DNA of 64,000 nucleotides from Candidatus Muiribacterium halophilum (lineage in GTDB: Bacteria > Muiribacteriota > Muiribacteriia > Muiribacteriales > Muiribacteriaceae): assembly GCA_023228995.1 (NCBI GenBank), contig JALOAD010000013.1:1-64000 (forward strand), read 5' to 3'. The number at the start of each line of letters is the position of its first letter. The stretch's first letter is position 1. The position numbers and the translations under genes were made by a program. Below the pieces are notes generated by a model. That model saw nothing but the letters and a program-made list of their open reading frames with translations, had not been told where the DNA came from and searched no databases. Below are positions 49,283-56,075 of the stretch, one piece after another.

Positions 49283-50470
49283 ATGGATAAATTATACATA
49301 CAAGAATTATTACAAAAAATACAAAATAGAGAATTTAAGGATTCATCACGTCGGAAGATGGTAATATACCATGATCGTATTAATTGTTGTTGTCCTATTT
49401 GTGGAGATTCAAGTAAAAACAAAAATGCTAAGCGTGGTAATCTTTACTTCAATACATTAAAATATATTTGTTTTAATTGTGGGAAAGTTATGAGTTTTGA
49501 CAAATATTGTAAACATTTTGATGAATCTATTGACCCAGATAAAAAATTAGAAATGATTGAATTTTTGAATAGTACTATTAACTATTCTAATTATGAATCT
49601 GATTTAACTGGAACTACATTAGAAAATTTAATAGATTTATCAGAACTTGAAAGAGTATTTAATCAAAATTTAACACCAATATCTGACTTCCAACCTATTG
49701 TAAAAGGTGGAGGTGTTTATAAATATTTAATAAATAGAGGAATACCAGAGGATAAACACAAAAATATATATCAAGCAAAGTTTTGGATCAATGAATCTCC
49801 TCAATGGATTATAATATCTCTTAATAGAAGAGATGATAAAATATTAGGGATGCAAGTTCGTAATTTAAAAGAGGGTAAGAAAAGAATGTTTAAGATTTAT
49901 AATTATGAAAACTTACTTGAATTTGTAAATATAGGTAAAGAAAATATAATTGAGCCAGATATGAATGAATTGGTAATTTATAATAAATTATCTTATTATT
50001 ATAACATATTAAATGTTGAACTCACTAATACTATAACAGTATTTGAAGGTTATTTAGATTCTTTATTTTACCCCAATTCAATAGGACTTGTTGGTGTTAA
50101 TAGTGACTTAAATATATTGGAAAATAATGGGTTAGATCTTCAATATTTTTTTGATAATGATGAGGCAGGATTCAGAAAAACTGAACAAAAATTAAAAGAA
50201 GGATATCCGGTATTTCTTTGGAATAAATTATTTGAAAATATAGTTAATAAAAAGAAAACAGATGATCCAGATAAATTATTATATAGAATAAGTAAAGTAA
50301 AGGATATGAATAAATTAGCACAAATAGTACCAACTCCTTATTCTAAATTAGAACTTTATAATTTTTTCAGTAAAGATATATTTGATATTAAATATATTCC
50401 TAAATTTAAAAAAAAGAAAAAAGAAATTGAAATAGATTTCAACAGTAGATTCGATAACCTCACATTATAA
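49283..50470 (+). CDS. 61: DNA primase (T4 gp61-like)
   Basis: The 395-residue protein has an N-terminal zinc finger: CCPICGDSSKNKN (Cys37 and Cys40) and YICFNCGKVM (Cys63 and Cys66). A TOPRIM domain follows, with ITVFEGYLDSLFYPNSIGLV near residue 254 and LQYFFDNDEAGF near residue 287. It should make RNA primers for lagging-strand synthesis with the phage helicase. The helicase gene itself is not in the window. Confidence 0.9.
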   Translation: MDKLYIQELLQKIQNREFKDSSRRKMVIYHDRINCCCPICGDSSKNKNAKRGNLYFNTLKYICFNCGKVMSFDKYCKHFDESIDPDKKLEMIEFLNSTINYSNYESDLTGTTLENLIDLSELERVFNQNLTPISDFQPIVKGGGVYKYLINRGIPEDKHKNIYQAKFWINESPQWIIISLNRRDDKILGMQVRNLKEGKKRMFKIYNYENLLEFVNIGKENIIEPDMNELVIYNKLSYYYNILNVELTNTITVFEGYLDSLFYPNSIGLVGVNSDLNILENNGLDLQYFFDNDEAGFRKTEQKLKEGYPVFLWNKLFENIVNKKKTDDPDKLLYRISKVKDMNKLAQIVPTPYSKLELYNFFSKDIFDIKYIPKFKKKKKEIEIDFNSRFDNLTL

Positions 50471-50483
50471 AAATTTGTTTATT

Positions 50484-50497
50484 TTTTAATATATAAA
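50484..50497 (+). promoter_or_regulatory. Late-type promoter element
   Basis: TTTTAATATATAAA, 14 nt before the ATG at 50512. Confidence 0.55.
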
Positions 50498-50511
50498 AAT
50501 AAACAAACAAT

Positions 50512-50772
50512 ATGAAAAAAATTAAATGGGTTTTTAGTGAAATTGTAGCAATGTATAGCACAAAAACTTCATATTTTTCTAAAAAAAGAGTTGAATCTGG
50601 CATAGCATTCACTATAGCACAAGGTGGCATGATTTTATTTTTTTTAGAAAAATACCAAACTTTATCAATGGGTGAGGTGATTTTGTGGGCAACTACAGAA
50701 TTTGCTGTTTCTGGTTATATCTTGAATAAGATACAAACACAAAAAAAAGATGTTCATAAAAATGATCAATAG
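50512..50772 (+). CDS. Small membrane protein, holin-like candidate, 86 aa
   Basis: Two hydrophobic segments (SGIAFTIAQGGMILFFLEKY and VILWATTEFAVSGYILNKI) with a short loop, a basic N-terminus and a charged C-terminus (TQKKDVHKNDQ). Size and topology fit a class II holin, but the endolysin is 11 kb away. It has its own late element and terminator. Confidence 0.55.
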   Translation: MKKIKWVFSEIVAMYSTKTSYFSKKRVESGIAFTIAQGGMILFFLEKYQTLSMGEVILWATTEFAVSGYILNKIQTQKKDVHKNDQ

Positions 50773-50808
50773 AAAATAAGGTTATCTAATCAGATAACCT
50801 TATTTTTA
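50773..50808. terminator. Terminator between convergent genes
   Basis: AAAATAAGGTTATCT-AATC-AGATAACCTTATTTTT: a 14-bp stem, T tract on the plus strand and A tract on the other, so it can serve both strands. Confidence 0.92.
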
Positions 50809-50813
50809 TATAC

Positions 50814-51425
50814 TTATCGTATTGTGTAATCATCTTTTAATAAATTATATATATATTCTTTTGGATATGATTTATTTATATCATATAAAAATTCTATCAA
50901 TCTATTTATTAATAATATATCTTGTTGTATAATCTCTCGTTCTATAAATTCAGATATTAATTCTTTATCTTCAGTTGGTAGTTTATCTAATAATATGTCA
51001 AAATGAATAAATAATTCTAATATCTTACCAATTGGGTTATTATCTATACATAAATTTTTATAATATTTTGGGAAATAATCTATATTTTTGATTTTATTAC
51101 CACCACACCAAAAATCTTTATTTATTCTTTTGGGTGAATTTTTCAATGAAGTTAAATTATTATCATTACAATTAAAAAAACCATCTATATTTTCAGGAGA
51201 ACCCTCTAAAGATGTTAATTTGTTGTTACTACAATCAAAAAAACCATTAATACTTCTAAAATTTAGTGGCAATATATTTAAATTTTTACCACTTAAATCA
51301 ACATTTCCATTTACATCAATGGAACCATCATTATTTATAGTATAGTTTTTTATATTATATTTTTTACAAATAGCATCAATATCTGATCTATTTATAGATT
51401 CATTAAACATTTTTATATATTTCAT
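50814..51425 (-). CDS. FNES-leader leucine-rich repeat protein, copy 3
   Basis: The 203-residue protein starts MKYIKMFNESINRSDIDAIC then KKYNIKNYTINNDGSIDVNG. About three 20-residue repeats follow (FDCSNNKLTSLEGSPENIDG). The C-terminal helical domain ends LLKDDYTIR. The leader resembles the T4 capsid-targeting sequence. Its ATG overlaps the stop of copy 2 (ATGA). Function unknown. Confidence 0.75.
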   Translation of the reverse strand: MKYIKMFNESINRSDIDAICKKYNIKNYTINNDGSIDVNGNVDLSGKNLNILPLNFRSINGFFDCSNNKLTSLEGSPENIDGFFNCNDNNLTSLKNSPKRINKDFWCGGNKIKNIDYFPKYYKNLCIDNNPIGKILELFIHFDILLDKLPTEDKELISEFIEREIIQQDILLINRLIEFLYDINKSYPKEYIYNLLKDDYTIR

Positions 51426-52033
51426 CGTATTGTATAATCATTTTTTAATAGCTCTATGAGTTCTTCTCTGGATTTTGGTTTATCTATATCATCTAAAAAT
51501 TCGACTAACCTATTCACTAATAGTATATCTTGTTGTATCATTTCTCTATCTATAAATTCGGATATTAATTCTTTATCTGTTATATTAGATGCCCAACCAC
51601 GTTCATCAAATCTAACAAATAAAACTAATATTTTAAAAATTGGATTTCCTTTAATATTTAATTTCTTATAAGTTTTAGGTAAATAATCTATATTTTTAAG
51701 ATTATTAGAATCACACCAAAAACTCCCATATACTTTTTTAGGAGCACCTTCTAAACTTGTTAATTGATTACCACTACAATTAAAATCAGAACCTACATAT
51801 TGAGGAGCACCTTCTAATGATATTAATTTGTTTGAAACACATTTAAAATCACCATATACATTTCTGAATTTCAATGGTAATTTGGTTAATTTTCTATTCC
51901 ATAGAAGAACATTCCCATTTACATCAATGGAACCATCATTATTTATAGTATAGTTTTTAATATAATATTTTTCACAAATAGCTTCTATTTCTGATGTGTT
52001 TGTAGATTCATTAAATGTTTTTATATATCTCAT
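51422..52033 (-). CDS. FNES-leader leucine-rich repeat protein, copy 2
   Basis: A 203-residue paralogue: MRYIKTFNESTNTSEIEAIC, then CEKYYIKNYTINNDGSIDVN, about four repeats (CSGNQLTSLEGAPKKVYGSF) and the C-terminal helical domain IDREMIQQDILLVNRLVEFL. It is coupled to both neighbours by ATGA overlaps. The last 60 residues are nearly identical among the three copies while the repeats vary. Confidence 0.75.
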   Translation of the reverse strand: MRYIKTFNESTNTSEIEAICEKYYIKNYTINNDGSIDVNGNVLLWNRKLTKLPLKFRNVYGDFKCVSNKLISLEGAPQYVGSDFNCSGNQLTSLEGAPKKVYGSFWCDSNNLKNIDYLPKTYKKLNIKGNPIFKILVLFVRFDERGWASNITDKELISEFIDREMIQQDILLVNRLVEFLDDIDKPKSREELIELLKNDYTIR

Positions 52034-52833
52034 CGTATTTCATAATCATTTTTTAATAACTCTATGAGTTCTTCTCTGGTTTTTAGTTTATCTATATCAT
52101 CTAAAAATTCTACTAATCTATTTACCAATAATTTATCTTGTTGTATAATTTCTCTATCTATAAAATCCATAATTAAATCTTTATTTTCTCTATTATCATA
52201 TAAAAATCCCATTCTATTAGATGTTGTAAATAACTTTATTATTTTATAAATTGGATTATCTCCTATTAATAATTCTTTATAATATTTTGGTAAATAATCT
52301 ATATTTTTAAGTTTATTAGAATGACACCAAAAATCACCACCTACTCTTTTAGGACCACCTACTAAAGAAGTTAACTGATTACCACTACAAGAAAAATCCC
52401 CACCTACACTCTGAGGACTACCCTCTAAAGATGTTAAATGATTAGAAATACAAGAAAAATCCCCACCAACACTTTGTGGAGCACTCTCTAAGGATGTTAA
52501 TTGATTATAACCACAATAAAAAATCCCACCTATATATTGAGTACAACCCACCAAAGAAGTTAATTGATTATCATTACATTCGAACCACCCACCTACACTC
52601 TGAGGACTACCTTTTAATGATGTTAGTTTATTAAAACCACATTTAAAATTCCCACTGACCTTTCTAAATTTCAAAGGTAATACTTTTAAATTTTTATGAC
52701 ATAAATAAACATTTCCATCTACATCAATGGAACCATCTTCATTTATAGTATAATTAGTTATATTATATTTTTTACAAATAGCTTCTATTTCTGATGTGTT
52801 TATATTTTCATTAAACATTTTTAAGTATTTCAT
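52030..52833 (-). CDS. FNES-leader leucine-rich repeat protein, copy 1 (longest)
   Basis: The 267-residue copy starts MKYLKMFNENINTSEIEAIC and has about seven repeats of the form CxxNQLTSLxGxPQSVGGDF, several almost identical. That points to recent repeat amplification. The C-terminal domain matches the other copies (LLVNRLVEFLDDIDKLKTRE). A late-type element lies directly upstream, so the three genes form a late operon. Function unknown. Confidence 0.78.
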   Translation of the reverse strand: MKYLKMFNENINTSEIEAICKKYNITNYTINEDGSIDVDGNVYLCHKNLKVLPLKFRKVSGNFKCGFNKLTSLKGSPQSVGGWFECNDNQLTSLVGCTQYIGGIFYCGYNQLTSLESAPQSVGGDFSCISNHLTSLEGSPQSVGGDFSCSGNQLTSLVGGPKRVGGDFWCHSNKLKNIDYLPKYYKELLIGDNPIYKIIKLFTTSNRMGFLYDNRENKDLIMDFIDREIIQQDKLLVNRLVEFLDDIDKLKTREELIELLKNDYEIR

Positions 52834-52836
52834 GTT

Positions 52837-53325
52837 TTATATATTAAAATTCATATTATTTTTTATCTCATTAACTACATATTCTAAAAATTCATCTAAT
52901 TCACTTTCAATATTAGAACAAAACTCAAACACATCATGTTTTTTCTTAGGTGAATAAAATTCAGGTATTATAGCACCATTAAACTTAACTACAATCCTTC
53001 CTTCCAATCTACCTTTAATTTTCTTCCCATTTGAACAAATTAAATCAGGTACATACAATACCCCAATATAATATGTTGAATCATCATCATATTCTAATGT
53101 TTGATATTCAAATATGAAATAATCATTATCATCTTTGAATATAGTATTACTATCAGTAAATATCAATTCCTGATGTATGATCTCTTGCTTATTTTCTTTA
53201 TGTGAATCAAGAAATTTTATCTCATTCTTAGTTAATGATTTACACCCATATTTATTGATTTTATCAAGTATATCATTTAGTCGTGTTAGTGTTCCATAGC
53301 CTTTATATTGGAATAAATGTTTCAT
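52837..53325 (-). CDS. Hypothetical protein with DUF6576-like motif, 162 aa
   Basis: Starts MKHLFQYKGYGTLTRLNDIL then DKINKYGCKSLTKNEIKFLD. This second segment is the short helix motif 'LDKIxxxGxxSLTxxExxFL' (DUF6576) that often closes rhomboid-like proteins, here placed N-terminally. The rest is acidic-aromatic beta-rich (GVLYVPDLICSNGKKIKGRL). The same motif ends the protein at 62690. Role unknown. Confidence 0.62.
   Translation of the reverse strand: MKHLFQYKGYGTLTRLNDILDKINKYGCKSLTKNEIKFLDSHKENKQEIIHQELIFTDSNTIFKDDNDYFIFEYQTLEYDDDSTYYIGVLYVPDLICSNGKKIKGRLEGRIVVKFNGAIIPEFYSPKKKHDVFEFCSNIESELDEFLEYVVNEIKNNMNFNI
52838..52849 (-). promoter_or_regulatory. Late-type promoter element
   Basis: Minus strand TTTTAATATATA, 4 nt upstream of the ATG at 52833 and inside the last codons of the gene before. 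Confidence 0.55.
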
Positions 53326-53329
53326 TTAT

Positions 53330-53341
53330 TATATATTAAAA
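53330..53341 (-). promoter_or_regulatory. Late-type promoter element
   Basis: Minus strand TTTTAATATATA, 4 nt before the ATG at 53325. It overlaps the T tract of the terminator of the PolB C-terminal gene. Confidence 0.55.
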
Positions 53342-53368
53342 AAGAGTTGTGATTTTTTTCACAACTCT
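53336..53368 (-). terminator. Terminator of the PolB C-terminal gene
   Basis: Minus strand AGAGTTGTGA-AAAAAA-TCACAACTCT followed by TTTTTT; the T tract merges with the next late-type element. Confidence 0.88.
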
Positions 53369-53402
53369 CAATAAAATAAAGACATCTATGTAGATTTTTT
53401 TA

Positions 53403-54611
53403 TTAAAATCCACCAAAAATATCCATAATCACACTTAATCTTTCAGTTATAGCAGGTAATCCCAATGGGGTGATAATTGAATTAATTGGGGATAAAATAG
53501 ATTTGGAAAATTGTAAATCATAATCTATCTCAGGTGCAAACTCAATTGGATATGAACCTCTTATGTAAGCAAACATATCTGTAATTGATTTATCCTTACA
53601 ACAATAATATTTAATCTTTGTACCTGATTTAATAAACTCATACTTTTGTTGTAATTCCTTATTCTTTGATAATAAATAATTATAATGCCCTGCACATTTC
53701 ACAGCAAAGTGAGCACCAACTACAAATTGTAAAGGCAACACCTTATCATTTATCATCTTAGTTTCATAATTAGATACTGAAGATTGTAGTGCTATATCAT
53801 CTATATCAACTAACTCAAATTCCTTCCTCAAAGACTTAACAAGTTTAAGTAACTCCTTAATATTGAAAGTATCTGGATTTGCAAATAAATAATTTACAAT
53901 ATTCATAATCTTAACACGTGCAAATGTTGGTGTTGAAGATCTAACTAATTCCACTCCCTTTGGATAGATATAATCAAACCTATCATGTCTAATCCCATCC
54001 TCATATATAATATGACCAATATATTTCTTTTTAGCAATTGATATAATAGATTCAGATACTTTCTCTAATTCAAAATCTTGTTTATTTTCAACACCATAAC
54101 TTTCAGCATGTTCATTCAAACATTTTCTGAAATATCCCTCATATCTATAATGGTCCAATCCCAATATAAAATCTAACTCATTAGACCAATTCCATTTTAT
54201 TTTAAGATTATTTTCACTTATAAGCTTAAATAAAGACCTTTCCTTAATAAAAGCACCATCCACTAAAACAAGTGGCTTAGAGCTGATATAATTGCTTAAA
54301 TCATCAATATTATTGACAACAGATAGACAATTTGGATTTGTAGTTTTAATCGGTTTAGAAGATAATATCACAAAACTATCTGTTAAAGAATCTAAATATA
54401 AATCATCAAATACTAAATTCTTCCAATCACAATTATCAATTGCTGGTTTAAATGATACAAAAAGTGAATTATGAACTAATATATCATTTGCTATAAATGT
54501 ATGTGTAGAATCATCTACTTCTACATCATATACATACTCATCATTAAACTCTCCTATCATTTCACATGATTCTACATCATCAAATATGTAGTCTAAATTA
54601 TTATTCTCCAT
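53403..54611 (-). CDS. 43: C-intein fused to PolB C-terminal extein
   Basis: The 402-residue ORF starts with a 48-residue C-intein: VYDVEVDDSTHTFIANDILV then HN, followed by Ser49. YVYDVEV is intein block F and ILVHN-S is block G. Ser49 begins the extein SLFVSFKPAIDN, which would complete the PolB catalytic YCDTD-SLFVSF. The rest (residues 49-402) is the palm end and thumb of a T4-type DNA polymerase. The N-intein partner is encoded just upstream as a separate ORF. I infer protein trans-splicing. Confidence 0.85.
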   Translation of the reverse strand: MENNNLDYIFDDVESCEMIGEFNDEYVYDVEVDDSTHTFIANDILVHNSLFVSFKPAIDNCDWKNLVFDDLYLDSLTDSFVILSSKPIKTTNPNCLSVVNNIDDLSNYISSKPLVLVDGAFIKERSLFKLISENNLKIKWNWSNELDFILGLDHYRYEGYFRKCLNEHAESYGVENKQDFELEKVSESIISIAKKKYIGHIIYEDGIRHDRFDYIYPKGVELVRSSTPTFARVKIMNIVNYLFANPDTFNIKELLKLVKSLRKEFELVDIDDIALQSSVSNYETKMINDKVLPLQFVVGAHFAVKCAGHYNYLLSKNKELQQKYEFIKSGTKIKYYCCKDKSITDMFAYIRGSYPIEFAPEIDYDLQFSKSILSPINSIITPLGLPAITERLSVIMDIFGGF

Positions 54612-54759
54612 TTATTTATTTTATTAAAAATTATACTATAGCTTCCATTCTCTTTTTATGGAGATTAGATTCCATATTATAATCAATTTATTTAATTTTG
54701 TTTTTAGAAAGTTATTTTTTTTTCTTTCATCTTTCCCTGATACTTTTTATCTATATAAA
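54612..54759 (-). other. Gap between N-intein and C-intein genes
   Basis: This 148-nt stretch separates the two intein halves where a homing endonuclease gene often sits. Only tiny frames are present (MKEKKITF; MESNLHKKRMEAIV). It contains ATAGCTTCCATT (54638-54649), repeated exactly at 55374-55385 inside the polymerase coding sequence. No recognisable endonuclease remains. Confidence 0.6.
54638..54649. repeat. 12-bp direct repeat, copy in the intein gap
   Basis: ATAGCTTCCATT here and at 55374-55385. The pair flanks the hairpin insertion, the middle PolB piece and the N-intein. Confidence 0.6.
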
Positions 54760-55332
54760 TTAATTTTTCAAAACTAATATTTTATCAGTTTTCAATACTT
54801 CAGATGGCTTAACTTCTAATTTCTCACCATTTCTAAATACTATCATAGAGTGATCATTAGTTATGGTAATTTCTTTACCTGATTTAGTTTTTAATTTCCA
54901 TTTAGGTTTAGAAACCTTATGTCTGATAATTCTTTTCACATTTGCATAGTAAAGTTCATTATCAAAATTAAGTATCTTATCAGATGTTAAAACAGATTCA
55001 TGTCCCTTCATTGTTTCACCAGCTGAACCATTTTTTATGTTCTTATTATACCATTCCTCAATAGTGAGTCTTTCACTTTCAGTTTGTATAACTGTCTGAT
55101 AATCAGTCGAATCAGTATCACAATATATACTTACATTTTCAGTTTTACTGTTTATTTGAGTAACATTTTTTATTCCAAGATTTTTATGTAATTCTGTGTC
55201 TAAGTGCCACATATTATACCAATAATCTTCATTTACTTTATCCATCTTTTGTGTAAGTGTTCGCCCTTCTGCGGTTATTGTTCCTGCTACATTATTGTTG
55301 AACAATATAAAGTAGCTCGTTGCTAATGCACC
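54760..55332 (-). CDS. 43: PolB middle piece fused to N-intein
   Basis: Coordinates run from the Gly codon after the hairpin insertion. The extein reads GALATSYFILFNNNVAGTIT and on to YCDTD, the region from the KxxxNxxYG motif to catalytic motif C. Ser then starts the N-intein: STDYQTVIQTESERLTIEEW (block A) and ITNDHSMIVFRNG (block B), ending KTDKILVLKN at the stop. N-intein length is 116 residues, like known split inteins. There is no ATG before the conserved residues; the only early candidate is TTG at 55305. Confidence 0.8.
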   Translation of the reverse strand, partial: GALATSYFILFNNNVAGTITAEGRTLTQKMDKVNEDYWYNMWHLDTELHKNLGIKNVTQINSKTENVSIYCDTDSTDYQTVIQTESERLTIEEWYNKNIKNGSAGETMKGHESVLTSDKILNFDNELYYANVKRIIRHKVSKPKWKLKTKSGKEITITNDHSMIVFRNGEKLEVKPSEVLKTDKILVLKN

Positions 55333-55373
55333 GTTAAGTTTGCCCCTTGTCTAATTTAGACAAGGGGCAAAAG
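55333..55373 (-). other. 41-nt hairpin insertion splitting PolB at KxxxNxxY|G
   Basis: The insertion lies exactly between the Tyr and Gly codons of the conserved Kx3NSxYG motif. It contains a perfect inverted repeat, TTTGCCCCTTGTCTAA and its complement, with a 1-nt loop. The in-frame stop TAA is in the hairpin. It has no terminator T tract and is far richer in G+C than its surroundings. It could be a translational bypass element, an intercistronic splitter as in some Aeromonas T4-like phages, or damage. Confidence 0.8.
55339..55371. repeat. Perfect 16-bp inverted repeat with 1-nt loop
   Basis: Arms at 55339-55354 and 55356-55371 are perfect complements. This forms the core of the PolB insertion. 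Confidence 0.92.
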
Positions 55374-55499
55374 ATAGCTTCCATTAAGTACAAGCTTAAG
55401 ACCTAAATTTAACGAGTTATAGTATTCAACCTCTCTATTTATCTTAATTGCTTTGTCCTTTAATGAAGCTATCTTTTGTAATTTTTCCTCATTTGTCAT
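55356..55499 (-). CDS. 43: PolB finger-region fragment, 47 aa
   Basis: The ATG at 55499 reads MTNEEKLQKIASLKDKAIKI then NREVEYYNSLNLGLKLVLNG and SYLLPLV before a stop in the hairpin. KLVLNGSY is the first half of the PolB Kx3NSxYG motif and the preceding helix fits the fingers domain. An in-frame stop lies just upstream, so the exonuclease and earlier palm parts must be encoded elsewhere; they are not in this window. Confidence 0.7.
   Translation of the reverse strand: MTNEEKLQKIASLKDKAIKINREVEYYNSLNLGLKLVLNGSYLLPLV
55368..55381. repeat. 14-nt inverted repeat arm (partner at 55465-55478)
   Basis: CAAAAGATAGCTTC here is the exact complement of GAAGCTATCTTTTG at 55465-55478. In the minus-strand RNA the two would pair across about 85 nt, placing a long stem directly before the 41-nt hairpin. 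Confidence 0.75.
55374..55385. repeat. 12-bp direct repeat, copy in PolB coding sequence
   Basis: ATAGCTTCCATT, identical to 54638-54649. Here it encodes Asn-Gly-Ser-Tyr of the polymerase motif on the minus strand. Confidence 0.6.
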
Positions 55500-55560
55500 A
55501 ATATACAATTTTAATTAACTTTTATTAATATAGGTAATTTAACCTAAAAGTAAATATTAT

Positions 55561-55794
55561 ATGATTGAGGAGAAAAAAGTTTTAATAAAAATTATAAATA
55601 GGAATAAATCTTTTTATATAAAATTATGTTATGATATAATAGCATCATTAGATAATCTTTGTATAACTAAAAGGAGTATCAATTCATCTAAATGTAGTAT
55701 GAATAAAGATGAATTTATGTTACAATTAAAAAAACAAAGAATATTAAAACAGAAAAAGACAACCTATAGATTGTCTTGTCTTTCCATCATTTAG
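55561..55794 (+). CDS. Hypothetical basic protein, 77 aa
   Basis: ATG at 55561 reads MIEEKKVLIKIINRNKSFYI, then SMNKDEFMLQLKKQRILKQK. The last codons form a small hairpin (AAGACAA...TTGTCTT) that may be its terminator. It is divergent from the PolB fragment. Composition is plausible, but it could be a chance ORF. Confidence 0.35.
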   Translation: MIEEKKVLIKIINRNKSFYIKLCYDIIASLDNLCITKRSINSSKCSMNKDEFMLQLKKQRILKQKKTTYRLSCLSII

Positions 55795-55808
55795 ATTTCA
55801 TCTCAGAT

Positions 55809-56075
55809 TCACTCAACAATTTCAGTCTTAGTCATACTAATTGAATCTTTATCAATAGTATCCACAACCTTAACAACTATATACTTAATTATTTCATTAT
55901 CAATAATTATAGTATCTACATTACTAACATTCTCTATGTTTATTATTTTCAAATTCAATTCAACATTTTCAGATTCAATTCTATTGATGTTATTATATCA
56001 ATTACCAATCCAGTATATTAAAATTAAAATCAATATAACAAATACTCCTATTATTTTTCTATTTTTATTCTTCAT
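55809..56075 (-). CDS. Membrane-anchored small protein with an in-frame TGA
   Basis: The ATG at 56075 reads MKNKNRKIIGVFVILILILI then YWIGN, a TGA codon, and YNNINRIESENVELNLKIIN and on to MTKTEIVE. The frame on both sides of the TGA makes one 88-codon protein: a basic start, one membrane segment and a periplasmic domain, as in inner-membrane spanin-like or DUF6549-like proteins. TGA is a normal stop elsewhere here. So this is a nonsense mutation, a readthrough site or a sequencing error. It overlaps the clamp gene end. Confidence 0.55.

Noticed and set aside
53403-55332. Reading the two PolB pieces as a simple pseudogene caused by a frameshift
   Set aside because: The N-intein ends naturally with a stop and the C-intein begins with its own ATG; both intein halves and the extein ends are intact and in register, which fits a working split intein better.
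55339-55371. The PolB hairpin as an ordinary intrinsic terminator
   Set aside because: No T tract follows it on either strand, whereas every other terminator here has one, and the insertion sits exactly inside a codon motif.
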